NCBI RefSeq assembly: GCF_003255815.1
Contig: NC_037669.1
Span: 131,549,307-131,613,306, forward strand
Origin: Theropithecus gelada
Taxonomy: Eukaryota > Chordata > Mammalia > Primates > Cercopithecidae
Direction: 5' to 3'
DNA length: 64,000 nt
Below, in pieces: positions 21,999 through 33,000 of this stretch (its first letter is position 1; each line of letters starts with the position of its first letter). The notes under the pieces were generated by a model, which had not been told where the DNA came from, searched no databases, and was given only the letters and a program-made list of their open reading frames with translations. The position numbers and the translations under genes are program-made.

Positions 21999-23134
21999 TA
22001 TTTTTTAAAAAATATACTCTGATTTAAGCTGCAAAGGAATTTATTGAAAGGAAGGCTGTTAGCTCGCAAAATCATACATGCACAAGTTCAGGTAAGGGCT
22101 TTTCTTCTCTTTTTCATCAAAAACAATGTTTCATCTACTATCCATCATCCCAAGCACTGTGAGAGATTCACTTTTGACACTTGAACGGAGTTCAGAGCAT
22201 TTCTACTAGCTATTCTGTTCTCATTCCATACCAGTCCTTCCTTTTTCTCATTCTTTCTGATCAGATCTGTTCATAACATTTGTTGACTGTGGGGCAAAAG
22301 TACAAATAAGGCTCAATGTTACTTATATCTAAATATTTTAATCATACAAATTAACCTAAAAACTTGAAAGAGAAGATGTGCTCTGTCTTCCTCCATTGAC
22401 CAATATACTTCATAAATAACCTGGAAGGGGAAGTTCTAATTCTGAATTATTGTTCTGTGCCTAAATGTAGTGGGGCAGGAAGAGCCAGCCCTTGGCCCTC
22501 TGCCTCAGGCCCGTGGCGCCCACCTAGTTGCTTTTCTACCTTTTACTCATTCCTTCACCTGCTGTGGATGCCAGCATAAGAGGCTTTATACAGGCCTTAG
22601 AAGTGGACTCAGCGTGTTTGGCCAGAATTCTGGGGGTCCCAGTACACAGAGTGTGGTCTAGAAGAGAGGGGGTGGGTGCAGGCTCTGGTGGGCATTTCCT
22701 GATGGACTCCTCACTCTGGTGTTGGACTGTGGCCAGAGAAGGGCCAGAGCAGGGCCCTCTAAGAAGGGGTTCTGGGCAGGGCTATCTCCACTTCTCCCTG
22801 AAGCCTCCCTTGTCTCTTATAGTTCATATGACCTCACCTTTGTCTTTCATGTTCCCAGAGCATTTACCATTAATATCACTCATTTGAGCATATTAGTCAT
22901 ATATTCACTGTATTGTTACTTAGCGATTTCCTAAGGATATGGGCAGCTTCCTGGCATCCCAGGAAGAGAGGACTGGGTTCATATCTTATCAATGTCAAAT
23001 ATTTCATTATCACAATTGATACTTTATGAATACTTGATAAATTGAATGGCATCGAAATGATGTAATAGTGTACTAATCCAAGATTAGTAACTTTGTTCTC
23101 AAATTAAAGCCTTACTGGATATTTGCAATGTGGC
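21999..23134. other. intergenic, no recognised feature
   Basis: The part 22470-22810 is richer in GC than its surroundings and holds overlapping frames of 60-120 codons. These lack any recognisable motif and I do not call them genes. Confidence 0.45.
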
Positions 23135-23551
23135 CGTCTTAGTCAGTCTGCATTACTATCAAGGAATACCTGAGGCTGAATAATTTATAAGAAAAGAGGT
23201 TTATTTGGCTTACAGTTCTGCACACTGTACAAGAGCCTGGCACCAGCATCTGCCTCTGGTAAAGCTTCAGCCTGCTTCCCTCAGTGGAAGGTGAAGGGGA
23301 GCTGGCCACGTGGAGATCATATGGCAGGAGAGGAAAGAAGAGAGAGGTGGAACAGGTGCCAGGCTCTCTTTTAACAATCAGCTCTCAGGGAAACTTCTGC
23401 AGGAACTAATAGAGCAAGAACTCATTCATTACTGCAAGGAGGAACCAAACCATCTAGGAGGGATCCACCCCCACAACCCAGACACCTCCTGTTACATTAA
23501 AGATCAGATTTCAACATGAGATTTGGAGGGTGAAATATCCAAACTATAGCA
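23135..23551 (-). repeat. MaLR LTR (MSTD/MLT1A0-like), antisense
   Basis: Read on the minus strand it starts tgctatagtttggatatttc, carries ccaaataaacctcttttctt (the LTR poly(A) signal) and ends near gactgactaagacg. A solo LTR of about 417 bp. No clear target duplication remains. Confidence 0.82.
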
Positions 23552-23705
23552 ATGACCATATATGTTTTTGCCATAATTGTGGGATTATGTTTTCTGGTTA
23601 TGCAAAACAAAAAATAAAAAAAAAATCCTGTAAAAGCGTCTTCTAATGGAACTAGCATTGTAATAAAAAAAATGTTATATATCTAAAGTATAGCTCAAAA
23701 TGTAT

Positions 23706-24007
23706 GGCCAGGTGCAGTGGCTGTCACCTGTAATCCTGGTACTTTGGTGGGAGGATTGTTTGAGCCCAGGAGTCCAAGACCAGCCTAGGCAACGTAAGCC
23801 AGACCTCATCTCTAATAAAAATTAAAGAAAAAAAAAAATTGGCCAGGCATGGTGGTGCACACCTGTAGTCCCGGCTACTCCAGAGGATAAGGCAGGAGGA
23901 TCACTTCAGCCCAGGAAGTTGAGACTGAAGTGAGCCATCATTGTGCCACTGCACTCCAGCCTAGGTGACAGAACAAGGCCCTTTGACAAAAATAATAATA
24001 ATAATAA
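23706..24007 (+). repeat. Alu (AluJ-like) with (AATA)n tail
   Basis: Sense Alu from ggccaggtgcagtggctg, missing part of the first arm, with a tail of aataataataataataat. Confidence 0.92.
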
Positions 24008-24119
24008 TGAGAACTATTACATGGAAAAAAAGTAAGTAAGCTAATACACTATAGAATTATTGCCTTCAACACGGAACATGCTGATAGAAAAGTTTCAACA
24101 TAGCACACAATTTATAAAA

Positions 24120-24255
24120 TAATCAGTTAATCAGGCCACAAATATTTCTTGAGGTTTCTATTTACTGAGTGCTGTGCTAGGCCCTAGGCCCTAGGAGTAT
24201 TCAGTAGTAAATAAAATAAGACAAAGTTCCTCCTCTCGTGGATCTCATATTAAAG
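24120..24255 (+). repeat. L2 fragment
   Basis: The phrases ttactgagtgctgtgctagg and gttcctcctctcgtggatct follow L2 consensus order. A local CCCTAGG doubling lies at 24181-24195. Confidence 0.55.
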
Positions 24256-24734
24256 CTGATTGTAACAAAGGATGAATTTGTCATTGGGCATTACAGCTGC
24301 AACTCTAAGTTCAGGCCAAAGAGTGTGCAAGGGTCGGAGGAAGAGCTCAAGGTCCGCATAGGATCATTGTTTACTGGCAATGGCAGTCCTTCCTTCTTGC
24401 TGTTCTGAATTTGCCATAAATGTCGCGAGGATAATGTGAAGGGTAGTGCCACCTCAGGACCTGCTCACCTCTCTCATGTTCCATCTTATTCCCGTAGACC
24501 TTTCATTGAAGCTGCAGCTCTTATTTTCCAGTTACTATTTAGATCGCTCTATCAAGGCCTGCGGTGACTTGGGTTTGATTATGAAGACAGTTATTAAGGC
24601 TCCTAAATTTTCTTCCCTTGCAGTTTGCCTAAAGGCTGTTTAGGGAAAGATAGAGTCTCTTGGCTTGGCTTCTCTAAATGATCTTTATTTTTCCTGCTTT
24701 CCCCTAAATCTTTCTTTCTTTATATTTATTTATT
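24256..24734. other. no recognised feature
   Basis: Unique sequence; no coding pattern. Confidence 0.45.
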
Positions 24735-24985
24735 TATTTATTTATTTTTGAGATGGAATCTCACCTGTCGCCCAGGCTGGAATGCAGTGCTGCAATCTCA
24801 GCTTACTGGAACCCCTGCCTCCCGGGTTCATGTGATTCTTCTGCCTCAGCCTCCTGAGTAGCTGGGACTACAGGTGCCTGCTACCATGCCCAGCTAATTT
24901 TTACAGTTTTAGTAGAGACAGAGTTTCACCGTGTTGGCCAAGCTGGTCTTGAACTCCTGACCTCAGGTGATCCACCCACCTCAGC
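24735..24985 (-). repeat. Alu, truncated at its head
   Basis: A (TTTA)n run at 24721-24746 leads into an antisense Alu that stops at gtgatccacccacctcagct, so the first 45 or so bases of the element are missing. Confidence 0.9.
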
Positions 24986-25483
24986 TCTCCTAAATCCTTC
25001 AAGTAGAAACAGAAAAGAAATAGGAAGGGGGAATAGGCACAACTTTGTTCAGGCTCCGGAAAGCACCACCTCTCAGGCTGCCCTACACAACAGGAGAGCT
25101 GCCATCTCAATGTAGTGACGTGGTTCAACAGAAGAAGGTCTTCATATTTAGCTTCCCTGACACACCCACAGCTCCCCAGCATTGCCAACACTGAATTAAT
25201 AGCAGCACATCTGCCCTGAGACTCAGTGAGGTAGAGCAAGGTGACTCACCTGCACTCAGAGGCTGAGTGGAGACCAAGGCTCAAAGACTGGAGAGAGAAG
25301 ACACTGCAGAGACTCAGGGGCCTGCCACCAGCAGGAGTCAGAGGAAAGCCAGCCAGCCAGAGGAACATCATTGGGAGCATTGCCCAAGGTGAGAGAGCCC
25401 AACCTCCATTCACATTCATATCAGCCTCAGACTTCAGCCTTGAATACCAGCAGCACAGGGAGAAATTAAGTGAACAGTGGGTT
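24986..25483. other. no recognised feature
   Basis: Mixed-composition unique DNA. Frames of about 110 codons are open on both strands, without known motifs and partly running into Alu sequence. Confidence 0.45.
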
Positions 25484-25795
25484 GGCCAGGGGTGATGGCT
25501 CACACCTGTAATCCCAGCACTTTGGGAGGGTGCAGTGGGTGGATTACTTGAGGTTAGGAGCTCGAGACCAGCCTGGCCAACATGGTGAAACCCCATCTCT
25601 ACTAAAAATACAAAAAATTAGCCATGCGTGGTGTCAGACGCCTGTAATTGCAGCTATTCAGGAGGCTGAAGCAAGAGCATCACTTGAACCTGGGAGGCAG
25701 AGGTTCCAGTGAGCCGAGATCACACCAGTGCACTCCAGCCTGGGTGACAGAGCGAGACTCTGTCTCAAAAAATAGTAATAATAAAATAAAATATA
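25484..25795 (+). repeat. Alu (AluS-like), full length
   Basis: Sense Alu from ggccaggggtgatggctc to tctgtctcaaaaaatagtaa. Confidence 0.94.
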
Positions 25796-25964
25796 CAATG
25801 TTTCAACACACTTGAACTGAAGACAAAATTCTTATAAAGTGTTATAAGCAGTAGGAGAAAATGGGGAGGGGGTGGTGGGAGATCCTCAAATAAAGTATGG
25901 ATTGTCCACCAAATCTCTGTACTTGCAGAGACTTGGACTCTGGTTCCCTTCTTAGACCTCAGTG

Positions 25965-26185
25965 TGGTGGAAAGAACATGGGCCTCTGTTTTCAGCAGGC
26001 CTGAGTTTGAATCCTACCTCCATATATTATTTATCCTAGCTAATTTGTTAAATGAGAACAACTACTTAATCAGTCTGAACCTCAGTTTCTCTACCTGAGG
26101 AAAATACATGCGTTCTGTGTCATGGGAGGATTAAATGAAGTAGTAAACACCTGCAAAGTGCTAAGTATATTTTCTGGAACATAAA
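25965..26185 (+). repeat. MIR, nearly complete
   Basis: The phrases gtggtggaaagaacatgggc, gcctgagtttgaatcctacc, ctgaacctcagtttctctac and gaggattaaatgaagtagta follow MIR from near its start. Confidence 0.8.
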
Positions 26186-26503
26186 GAGGCAAAGGAAAAA
26201 GAAGAGAAGGAGAAGCAGAGAGAAAAAGGAGAAAAGAAAAACGTACAGATGACTACCAACAATGACCATGGTTAGTCATCTCACAAAATCTCTCCTAGCA
26301 AGTTCTGTCTTCTTTATGTCTCAAATATTATTGCTAAACTTACCTTCTATTTATTTGCCATTTGACTTCCCTTCTTAAAGCTGCCTACCCCCTTTTGAAC
26401 AGCAGAGGCCTTAATGTTTGGGGAAATTGGGTGAGGAAGAAAATCATTCTGCATATAGAGTTGCTGAAAAATACTGCCATATAGTTGAAACTTTTAACAT
26501 TTG
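26186..26503. other. purine-rich tract and unique sequence
   Basis: 26186-26246 is almost all A and G. The rest is unassigned up to the next Alu. Confidence 0.5.
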
Positions 26504-26801
26504 TTTTTTTTTTTTTTTTTTTGAGACAGAGTTTCGCTCTTCCTCCCCAGGCTGGAGTACAATGGCATGACTCGGCTCACCACAACTTCCACCTCCCAGG
26601 TTCAAGCGATTATCCTGCCTCAGCCTCCCAAGTAGCTGGGATTACAGGCATGCACCACCACACCCGGCTAATTTTGTGTTTTTAGTAGAGATGGAGTTTC
26701 TCCAAGTTAACCAGGATGGTCTCAATCTCCTGACCTCGTGATCCACCCGCCTCGGCCTCCCAAAGTGCTGGGATTATAGGCGGGAGCCACCGTGCCCGGC
26801 C
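26504..26801 (-). repeat. Alu (AluY/Sx-like)
   Basis: Antisense Alu from 18 T to ccgtgcccggcc, close to consensus. Flanks GAAACTTTTAACATTT and GAAACTTTCAACATTT are a target duplication with one difference. Confidence 0.95.
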
Positions 26802-26819
26802 GAAACTTTCAACATTTTT

Positions 26820-27310
26820 TAGCAGCTTAAAACAACAGCTGTTTATCTCAGCGTTTTTGTGGGGCAAGAGTCCAGGCATGGTTTAGCTGGGTTCTCTGCT
26901 TTAGGGTCCCTGCTTCAGGCTGTACACCACCAGGGTGTAAGCTGAATGTTATTCTTAAAGTCTGACTGAGCAAGTGTCCACTTTGAGGTCCACTTGGATT
27001 GTTGGCAGCCTTCATTCCCTTGAAGCTGTAGGCTCCCAGCTCCTATAAACTCTCTGCTGGTCCTTGCCATGTTGGTCCCTCCATAGGCAGTTCACAGCGT
27101 GGGTATTTGCTTCTTCAAAGCCAGCAGGAGACTGAGAACAAGACTGCTGGCAAGGGAAAGTTTTATAAACATAATGTGATTACAGGAGTGACATCCCATC
27201 ACCTTTGCCATAATGTATTGGTTACAAGCAAGTCACAGGTCCCACTCACACTCAGGAGAGGGAACTACAAAAGGGGGTGAGCATCAGAAGGTAGGGAATA
27301 TACGGGTCAC
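26820..27310 (-). repeat. MLT1-type LTR, antisense
   Basis: The phrases cagcttaaaacaacagctgt, gaatgttattcttaaagtct, gtgacatcccatcacctttg and acaagcaagtcacaggtccc match the reverse complement of MLT1C/D LTRs. The Alu at 26504 landed at its edge. Confidence 0.75.
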
Positions 27311-27383
27311 TAGATAGTTCAACTTTTTAAATTGTTTTCACAGAATTTTTCATCCCTTATGGAGTTTTCAAGAATTGGTTTTT

Positions 27384-27683
27384 GGCCGGGCGCGGTGGCT
27401 CAAGCCTGTAATCCCAGCACTTTGGGAGGCCGAGACGGGCGGATCACGAGGTCAGGAGATCGAGACCATCCTGGCTAACACAATGAAACCCCGTCTCTAC
27501 TAAAAATACAAAAAAATTAGCCGGGCGTGGTGGCGGCGCCTGTAGTCCCAGCTACTTGGGAGGCTGAGGCAGGAGAATGACGGGAACCCGGGAGGCGGAG
27601 CTTGCAGTGAGCCGAGATCGCGCCACTGCACTCCAGCCTGGGCGACAGAGCGAGACTCCACCTCAAAAAAAAAAAAAAAAAAA
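27384..27683 (+). repeat. AluY, youngest-looking Alu in the window
   Basis: The head is ggccgggcgcggtggctc, and AluY features are present: gaggtcaggagatcgagacc, gagcttgcagtgagccgaga. It differs little from the AluY consensus, with most CpG sites intact, and has a pure A-tail. The 14-base duplication AAGAATTGGTTTTT is perfect at 27370-27383 and 27684-27697. Confidence 0.97.
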
Positions 27684-27724
27684 AAGAATTGGTTTTTAAA
27701 TTGTGCATTAAGGATGGTGGTTTG

Positions 27725-28033
27725 GGCTGGGCATGGTGGTTCACACCTGTAATCCCAGCACTTTGGGAGGCCAAGGTGGGCGGATCACTTGAGGTCAGGA
27801 GTTTGAGACCAGCCTGGCCAACATGGTGAAACCCCATCTCTACTACAAATACAAAAATTAGCTCGGCATGGTGGCATATGCCTGTAGACCCAGCTACTCA
27901 GGAGGCTGAAGCAGGAGAATCACTTGAATCCGGGAGATGGAGGTTGCACAGTGAGCTGAGATCGTGCCACTGCACTCCGGCCTGGGCAACAGAGCGAGAC
28001 TCTGTCTTTAAAAAAAAAAAAAAAAAAAAAAAA
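27725..28033 (+). repeat. Alu (AluS-like), same orientation as neighbouring AluY
   Basis: Sense Alu from gggctgggcatggtggttc to a 25-base A-tail. It starts 27 bases after the right duplication of the AluY. Confidence 0.95.
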
Positions 28034-29596
28034 GGAACGGTGATTTGGCTTAAACCCTTTGTGAAATGAAACAGAATGTCAATATAAATAAAAAGAACCA
28101 TGCCCCACAACAGCACTGAGTCTATTTCCAGGCAGCCGGTGATCAGGGCTGAGAACTTGCCCCAGACCACGAGCCTCTCTGTTGAGAAAGTAAACTGACA
28201 CAGTTTTTCAGCGTCTCAAAGAGCCTGCAGCGGTGATCCAGTTTCTTCAAAGGGTCTGTGGATTCTCTAAGCTTTCCTGTTATGTTCCTGCCGTAGTTCT
28301 TGCAGCAAAAGTTCATAATGTGAGTCTCCACATGCTGCTTTATCCATCTGAGCAGGAACTGCAAGCTAGTCCTGCCTCCTATCTGCCGTCTTAATCCCTA
28401 AACTCTCATCAGTTTTCTTGTCCTGTAAAAGATCAACAAACAGAGAATGGTATTTACCTGTGATAAAATGCAAAAACTAAGACTGCTTCATCTCCAATAT
28501 CACCTTCACCTCCAACTCTACATCAAGGTTTGCCACAGAATATTGACTGTTCAAATAGGTTGTTTGCCGTGTGACAGCAAGAAGAACCTGAGACCTTAAA
28601 AGAACTCTTTAAATACCTGAAGATGAACTTTCACACAAACCAAAGGAATTTTAAAATATATGTCTTCCCCTCCCAATTTTCCAAAAAGCTCAGGGCTTGC
28701 CCTGTTTAAAAGGATGTGGTCAGCTGACTGCTACCTCAAGCCAGAAAAGCAATCATGTCCAATCAGTCCACACAGCCATTGCTGCCTCTGTGTCTCACTG
28801 GCATTCAGGGTCATTTTTCAAGGCTGGGCCTCCATGACCACCTGCAGTTACTGTTGTCTACTGGGAGATAACACTTCAAAGACCCAGGTGGGCCATCAGA
28901 CTGAAATGAAGCTTCGAGGCTGGATACTCCCAGCCTTAGTGCTAGACTTAGCGAAGGAAGGCTCTCACTTGGGGTTAACTCCCAGGGGGCCAGCCCAGGG
29001 GCTTCATCTCTGTGAGTCCCGGCAGGTCGCTCCCTACCTTGGGACCTCAGTGTCATGGTTGGTTCTGGCATTCATTCCCGGAGGACCAAAACTGTCCCTG
29101 TCCCTCTTGGGTTGCTCAGCTTTTCATTTTTAACTCTTGAAACCCACAAGACTGATCTTCCCACTTGCCAGAAAACAGAGCTCTGGTTCCATCCTCCTGC
29201 GGGAAGCTACCTTTGGGAGGCAGTGCCTGCAGTCACTCATTGACTGAGATAACCCTAGTATCTCTTGCTCTGAAGTCAAAAGAAAATCACTTTCTCTCCA
29301 GGGGCACACATTGCAAAATGAGAAGCTGCCAAAGCAGGAACTCATTTTAATTTTCACTCCTCTCTCTCATCTACTTTTCTCTCTATTGCTCCTCATTCTC
29401 TCCACACCCAGTAAGTGACATGTTTCTAAAATTTCTCAGGCCATCAAATCTCGATGCCAGAATGCTAATCTATTGGGTGTATTAGAAAGAAGCAAATGTG
29501 AATGAAGGTAAAATATGACAATAAGAAATACATATCTACAAATGTAAAGGACTACAGAAATAAAAACAGTCATTAGTCTATAGATTTAGGTTATTT
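28034..29596. other. largest repeat-poor island in the 24-38 kb interval
   Basis: About 1.56 kb without an identifiable repeat. A frame at 28660-29133 stays open for 157 codons on the + strand, but it has no known domain and frames are also open on the other strand. I do not call a gene. Confidence 0.5.
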
Positions 29597-29880
29597 ATTT
29601 ATTTTGAGATGAAGTTTTGTTCTTGTTGCCCAGGCTGGAGTGCAATGGCACAATCTTGGTTCACTGCAACCTCCGCCTCCTGGGTTCAAGTGATTCTCCT
29701 GCCTCAGGCTCCAGAGTAGCTGGGATAACAGCCACCATGCCCGGCTAATTTTTTGTATTTTTAGTAGAGATGGGGTTTCACCATGTTGGTCAGGCTAGTC
29801 TCGAACTCCTGAACTCAGGTGATCCATCCACCTAGGTCTCCCAAAGTGCTGAGATTATAGCGTGAGCCACTGCACCAGGC
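29597..29880 (-). repeat. Alu
   Basis: Antisense Alu from ttatttattttgagatgaag to cactgcaccaggc, with a small deletion near 29730. Confidence 0.92.
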
Positions 29881-29920
29881 ATATTATTTAATTTTATTAC
29901 TATTTTATTTTATTTATTTA

Positions 29921-30213
29921 TTCATTTATTGAAGTAGGTTCTTACTCTGTCACCCAGACTGGAGTATAGTGGCATGATCATGGCTCACTGCAGCCTCAAC
30001 CTCCCAGGCTTAGGTGATTCTCCCATCTCAGCCTTCCAGGCAGTTGGGATTACAGGCACATGCCAATGCACCCAGCTAATTTTTTGTCTTTATTGTTGAG
30101 ACATGGTTTCATCATGTTGCCCAGGCTGGTCTTGAACTCCCGGGCTCAAGCAGTGCACCCACCTTGGCCTCCCAAAGTGCTGGGATTACAGGCGTGAGCC
30201 AACACACCTGCCC
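29921..30213 (-). repeat. Alu (AluJ-like)
   Basis: Antisense Alu after an (ATTT)n run, from attgaagtaggttcttactc to caacacacctgccc. The two antisense Alus here are only 40 bases apart. Confidence 0.9.
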
Positions 30214-30759
30214 TAGATTTAGATTATATATAAGAAGGGCTACTTATGTATAGATATATGTGTGTATGTGGTTACTATGATGATAGTTTCCCTTAAGCTA
30301 AATAACAAATATATACATGAAAAAGAATACTATAGCATAGGCTTCATTTTGCCCACAATGGGCACAATAACTCCATGGTTCAGCATTTGATGGCTAATAT
30401 TATTATGATGAGCAGCTATTAGCAAGGCCTTTCAGCAGCTATTAGCAAGGTAAAATTTCTACCTGGCAGAAACCTTAGTAGGAGTAATCACTTTGGTTTG
30501 AGGCTTGGTTTTAATCCTGAACACATCAACAGAATTTCAAGATCAAAGGCCCTTAACAGTGACTGAGTTTCTTAGGATCTTTTCCGTGGGAAGATTGACA
30601 TTTCTCTTTCTTCTTGAGTTAGATCATTTATTAGCATCATTTTCATTTAGTTACTACCCAGTATAAAGTGTAGCACTAATATATAACTCATTGTCCTCAT
30701 GATGACTAAAGCTTTTTATCTGATGACACTGGCCTGGGAAGATCAGGATTATCTTTGCT
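30214..30759. other. unique sequence with a short direct repeat
   Basis: Mostly AT-rich. AGCAGCTATTAGCAAGG occurs twice, at 30411-30427 and 30434-30450. Confidence 0.5.
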
Positions 30760-31059
30760 TTTTTTTTTTTTTTTTTTTGACGAAGTTTTACTCTTGTCGC
30801 TGAGGCTGGAGTGCAGTGGTATGATCTTGGCTCACTGCAACCTCTGTCTCCTAGGTTCAAGTGATTCTCCTGTCTCAGTCTCCCAAGTAGCTGGGATTAC
30901 AGGCACTTGCCACCACACCGGGCTAATTTTTGTATTTTTAGTGGAGACAGGGTTTCACCATGTTGGCCATACTAGTCTTGAACTCCTGACCTCAGGTGAT
31001 CCACGGGTCTTGGCTTCCCAAAGTGCTGGGATTACAGGCGTGAGTCAACACGCCTGGCC
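30760..31059 (-). repeat. Alu (AluS-like), full length
   Basis: Antisense Alu from 19 T to cacgcctggcc. Target duplications ATCAGGATTATCTT (30742) and ATCAGGACAATCTT (31061) differ at two bases. Confidence 0.95.
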
Positions 31060-31074
31060 AATCAGGACAATCTT

Positions 31075-31554
31075 GAAAGGACTTTTTGAAGAGTCTGCCT
31101 CAGACTTTGTGTTACCTACCTCTTCATCTCCTTCACATAGACCTTATTTCATAGTTACTCTTGAAACAAACAGTGCATCTGTTCTTTCCTGGAATCAAAT
31201 GAATAGGGTGGAAGTAGGAGGAGAAGAGGATCATGGCAGGAAGAGAGGAGGCACAGGGACTTTGAAATCCATTCTCTTCCACAGTCAAGTGCCTTACCTC
31301 CTCCTACAAAGTGCAGGGGAGAGGGGGGAATTCAAGGTTTGCTGCCTTCCCTAAATGCAGAATTTTTTAAAGTATTATTTTAAAAATACTGCTTACATTT
31401 AGTTACTTCCCTATTTCTGCCGATGCAGACATTTTTATGCAGACATTTTTAGCAAATGTCTTTTTTAAAAAGTGAAGAATTGTATAACTGCAGAATTTCT
31501 ATGATCCAAAGAGCCAGGGGTACACAGGCCTTTGCAGCAGGAAGGGGAATTCAG
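31075..31554. other. no recognised feature
   Basis: Unique. A 14-base unit ATGCAGACATTTTT is doubled at about 31422-31450. Confidence 0.45.
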
Positions 31555-31672
31555 AGATGAATCCTCTCATTTGATGGGTGAGAAGACTGAGGCCCAGACA
31601 GAGGTATCCACAGTGGTTTAGCAGGTTAGTGGCAGAACAGGGATCCAAGGTTCTCTTTCCTGGTTTAGTGAT
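31555..31672 (-). repeat. MIR fragment
   Basis: The phrases gagaagactgaggcccagac and gttagtggcagaacagggat are antisense MIR core. Confidence 0.7.
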
Positions 31673-31689
31673 TTATCACAAAAGCTGAC

Positions 31690-33000
31690 TCATCCATTCA
31701 CTCATTCTTCAAAAAGTGTTTGGATTCTCACTCTGTGCCAGGTGCAGTTCTGGGCACAGCCTCCTGCCTTTGGTGGATTTCCATGTTTGTTAGAAGATAG
31801 GGAGTGCAGCCTCAGGGTAGGTACAGGGTGCTGTGGAGGGTGAGGAAGTCTAGAGACGAGAGCTCACAGGCCTCTGTGGGTAATAATAGCAAGTTGTTTT
31901 GGTGTGATTGGAACATGGGGAAGGGGTCATGAGCAGAAGGCGAGGCGGTGAGGAGGCTAGAGAGGGAGGTGGGGTCTGATCAAAGAGGTCTAGCTGGTGG
32001 AGAGCCAAAGTGGGAGTCTGGGACCTGGTAATGTCTGTGCTTTAGAGAGACCACTTTGGCTGCAGAAGGGTGAAAAAAATCAGAGAAGAGCTTACTAGTA
32101 GGCTTTGAGCCAAGGTAATGAACCTCTTAGACTCTGAGGCAGAAGTCAGACCTGGAAGCTTCCTCCAGTAGCCTCAAGTTGTTATCCCAGTGTGCTGTAC
32201 TAAAATTGTCATTTTCTGTGTGCTGTGATGAGAAAACAGATGAGAAAGCGCTGCCATAGAGGAGAGCAAAACCCTGGGTGAGGAGACTGGTTTGATGGGA
32301 ATTCCAATTGGAAATCATATTGACCTGAACCAAGAGGTCAAGACCTGATTCTGGACTTTGTAATTTACTGGTTGTAGGTAGTGAAAGGGAAGTAGAGGTA
32401 AGTAAGAGACCCCTAGTCTGGGACAACTAGAAGGGTGATGGTACCATTCATTGAAATAGGGAACATAGGTGAAGAGTTTGTGGATAAAGACTATGAGTTA
32501 GCACATACTAATGATAGGTACCTGGAAGACATCCAAGAAGTGATGTCCAGTGAGCATGTAAATATGTGGCTCTGAAGGGGAGAAGGAGGTCTGGGTTACA
32601 GTTATGAATCTGGGAATCTCAGCATATCTAGTAATTGAAGCCATATGGTCAGTGAGTAATGGTGGCCAAGAGAAATGTGTGGAGTAAAAGGAAAATGGGA
32701 CTCAGGAGAGGAACATCAACATGTAGGCTAGGGCCCAGGAAAGGAGCTCCTAAAGAGAAGATGGGCCAGATAGGAAGGAGGAAGGTTCAAGGAGGTGGTG
32801 TCCTGAAAGCCAAAATTAAGAGCCTTTCTCAAAGGTAGAAGCGGCTAAGTCCTTTCTAGAAGATGGGAGGTTAATGGTGTAATGCTGTGGATGCTGGTTG
32901 TGTGTGGCTGTAAATAGCTCCAATCCATGGCATCCATTTGTATTCTTAATGTACATGGATGCTGTTACCTTTTTTGGGCTAAAAGAGGAAAAGATGTTGT
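31690..33000 (+). repeat. L2 remnants, long and diverged
   Basis: The phrases tctcactctgtgccaggtgc, ggtacagggtgctgtggagg, gagaccactttggctgcaga and tgaatctgggaatctcagca appear in L2 order over more than a kilobase. No open frame of interest. Confidence 0.55.

Noticed and set aside
22528..22887. 119-codon frame in a GC-richer stretch
   Set aside because: Several frames are open at once and none has protein-like features.
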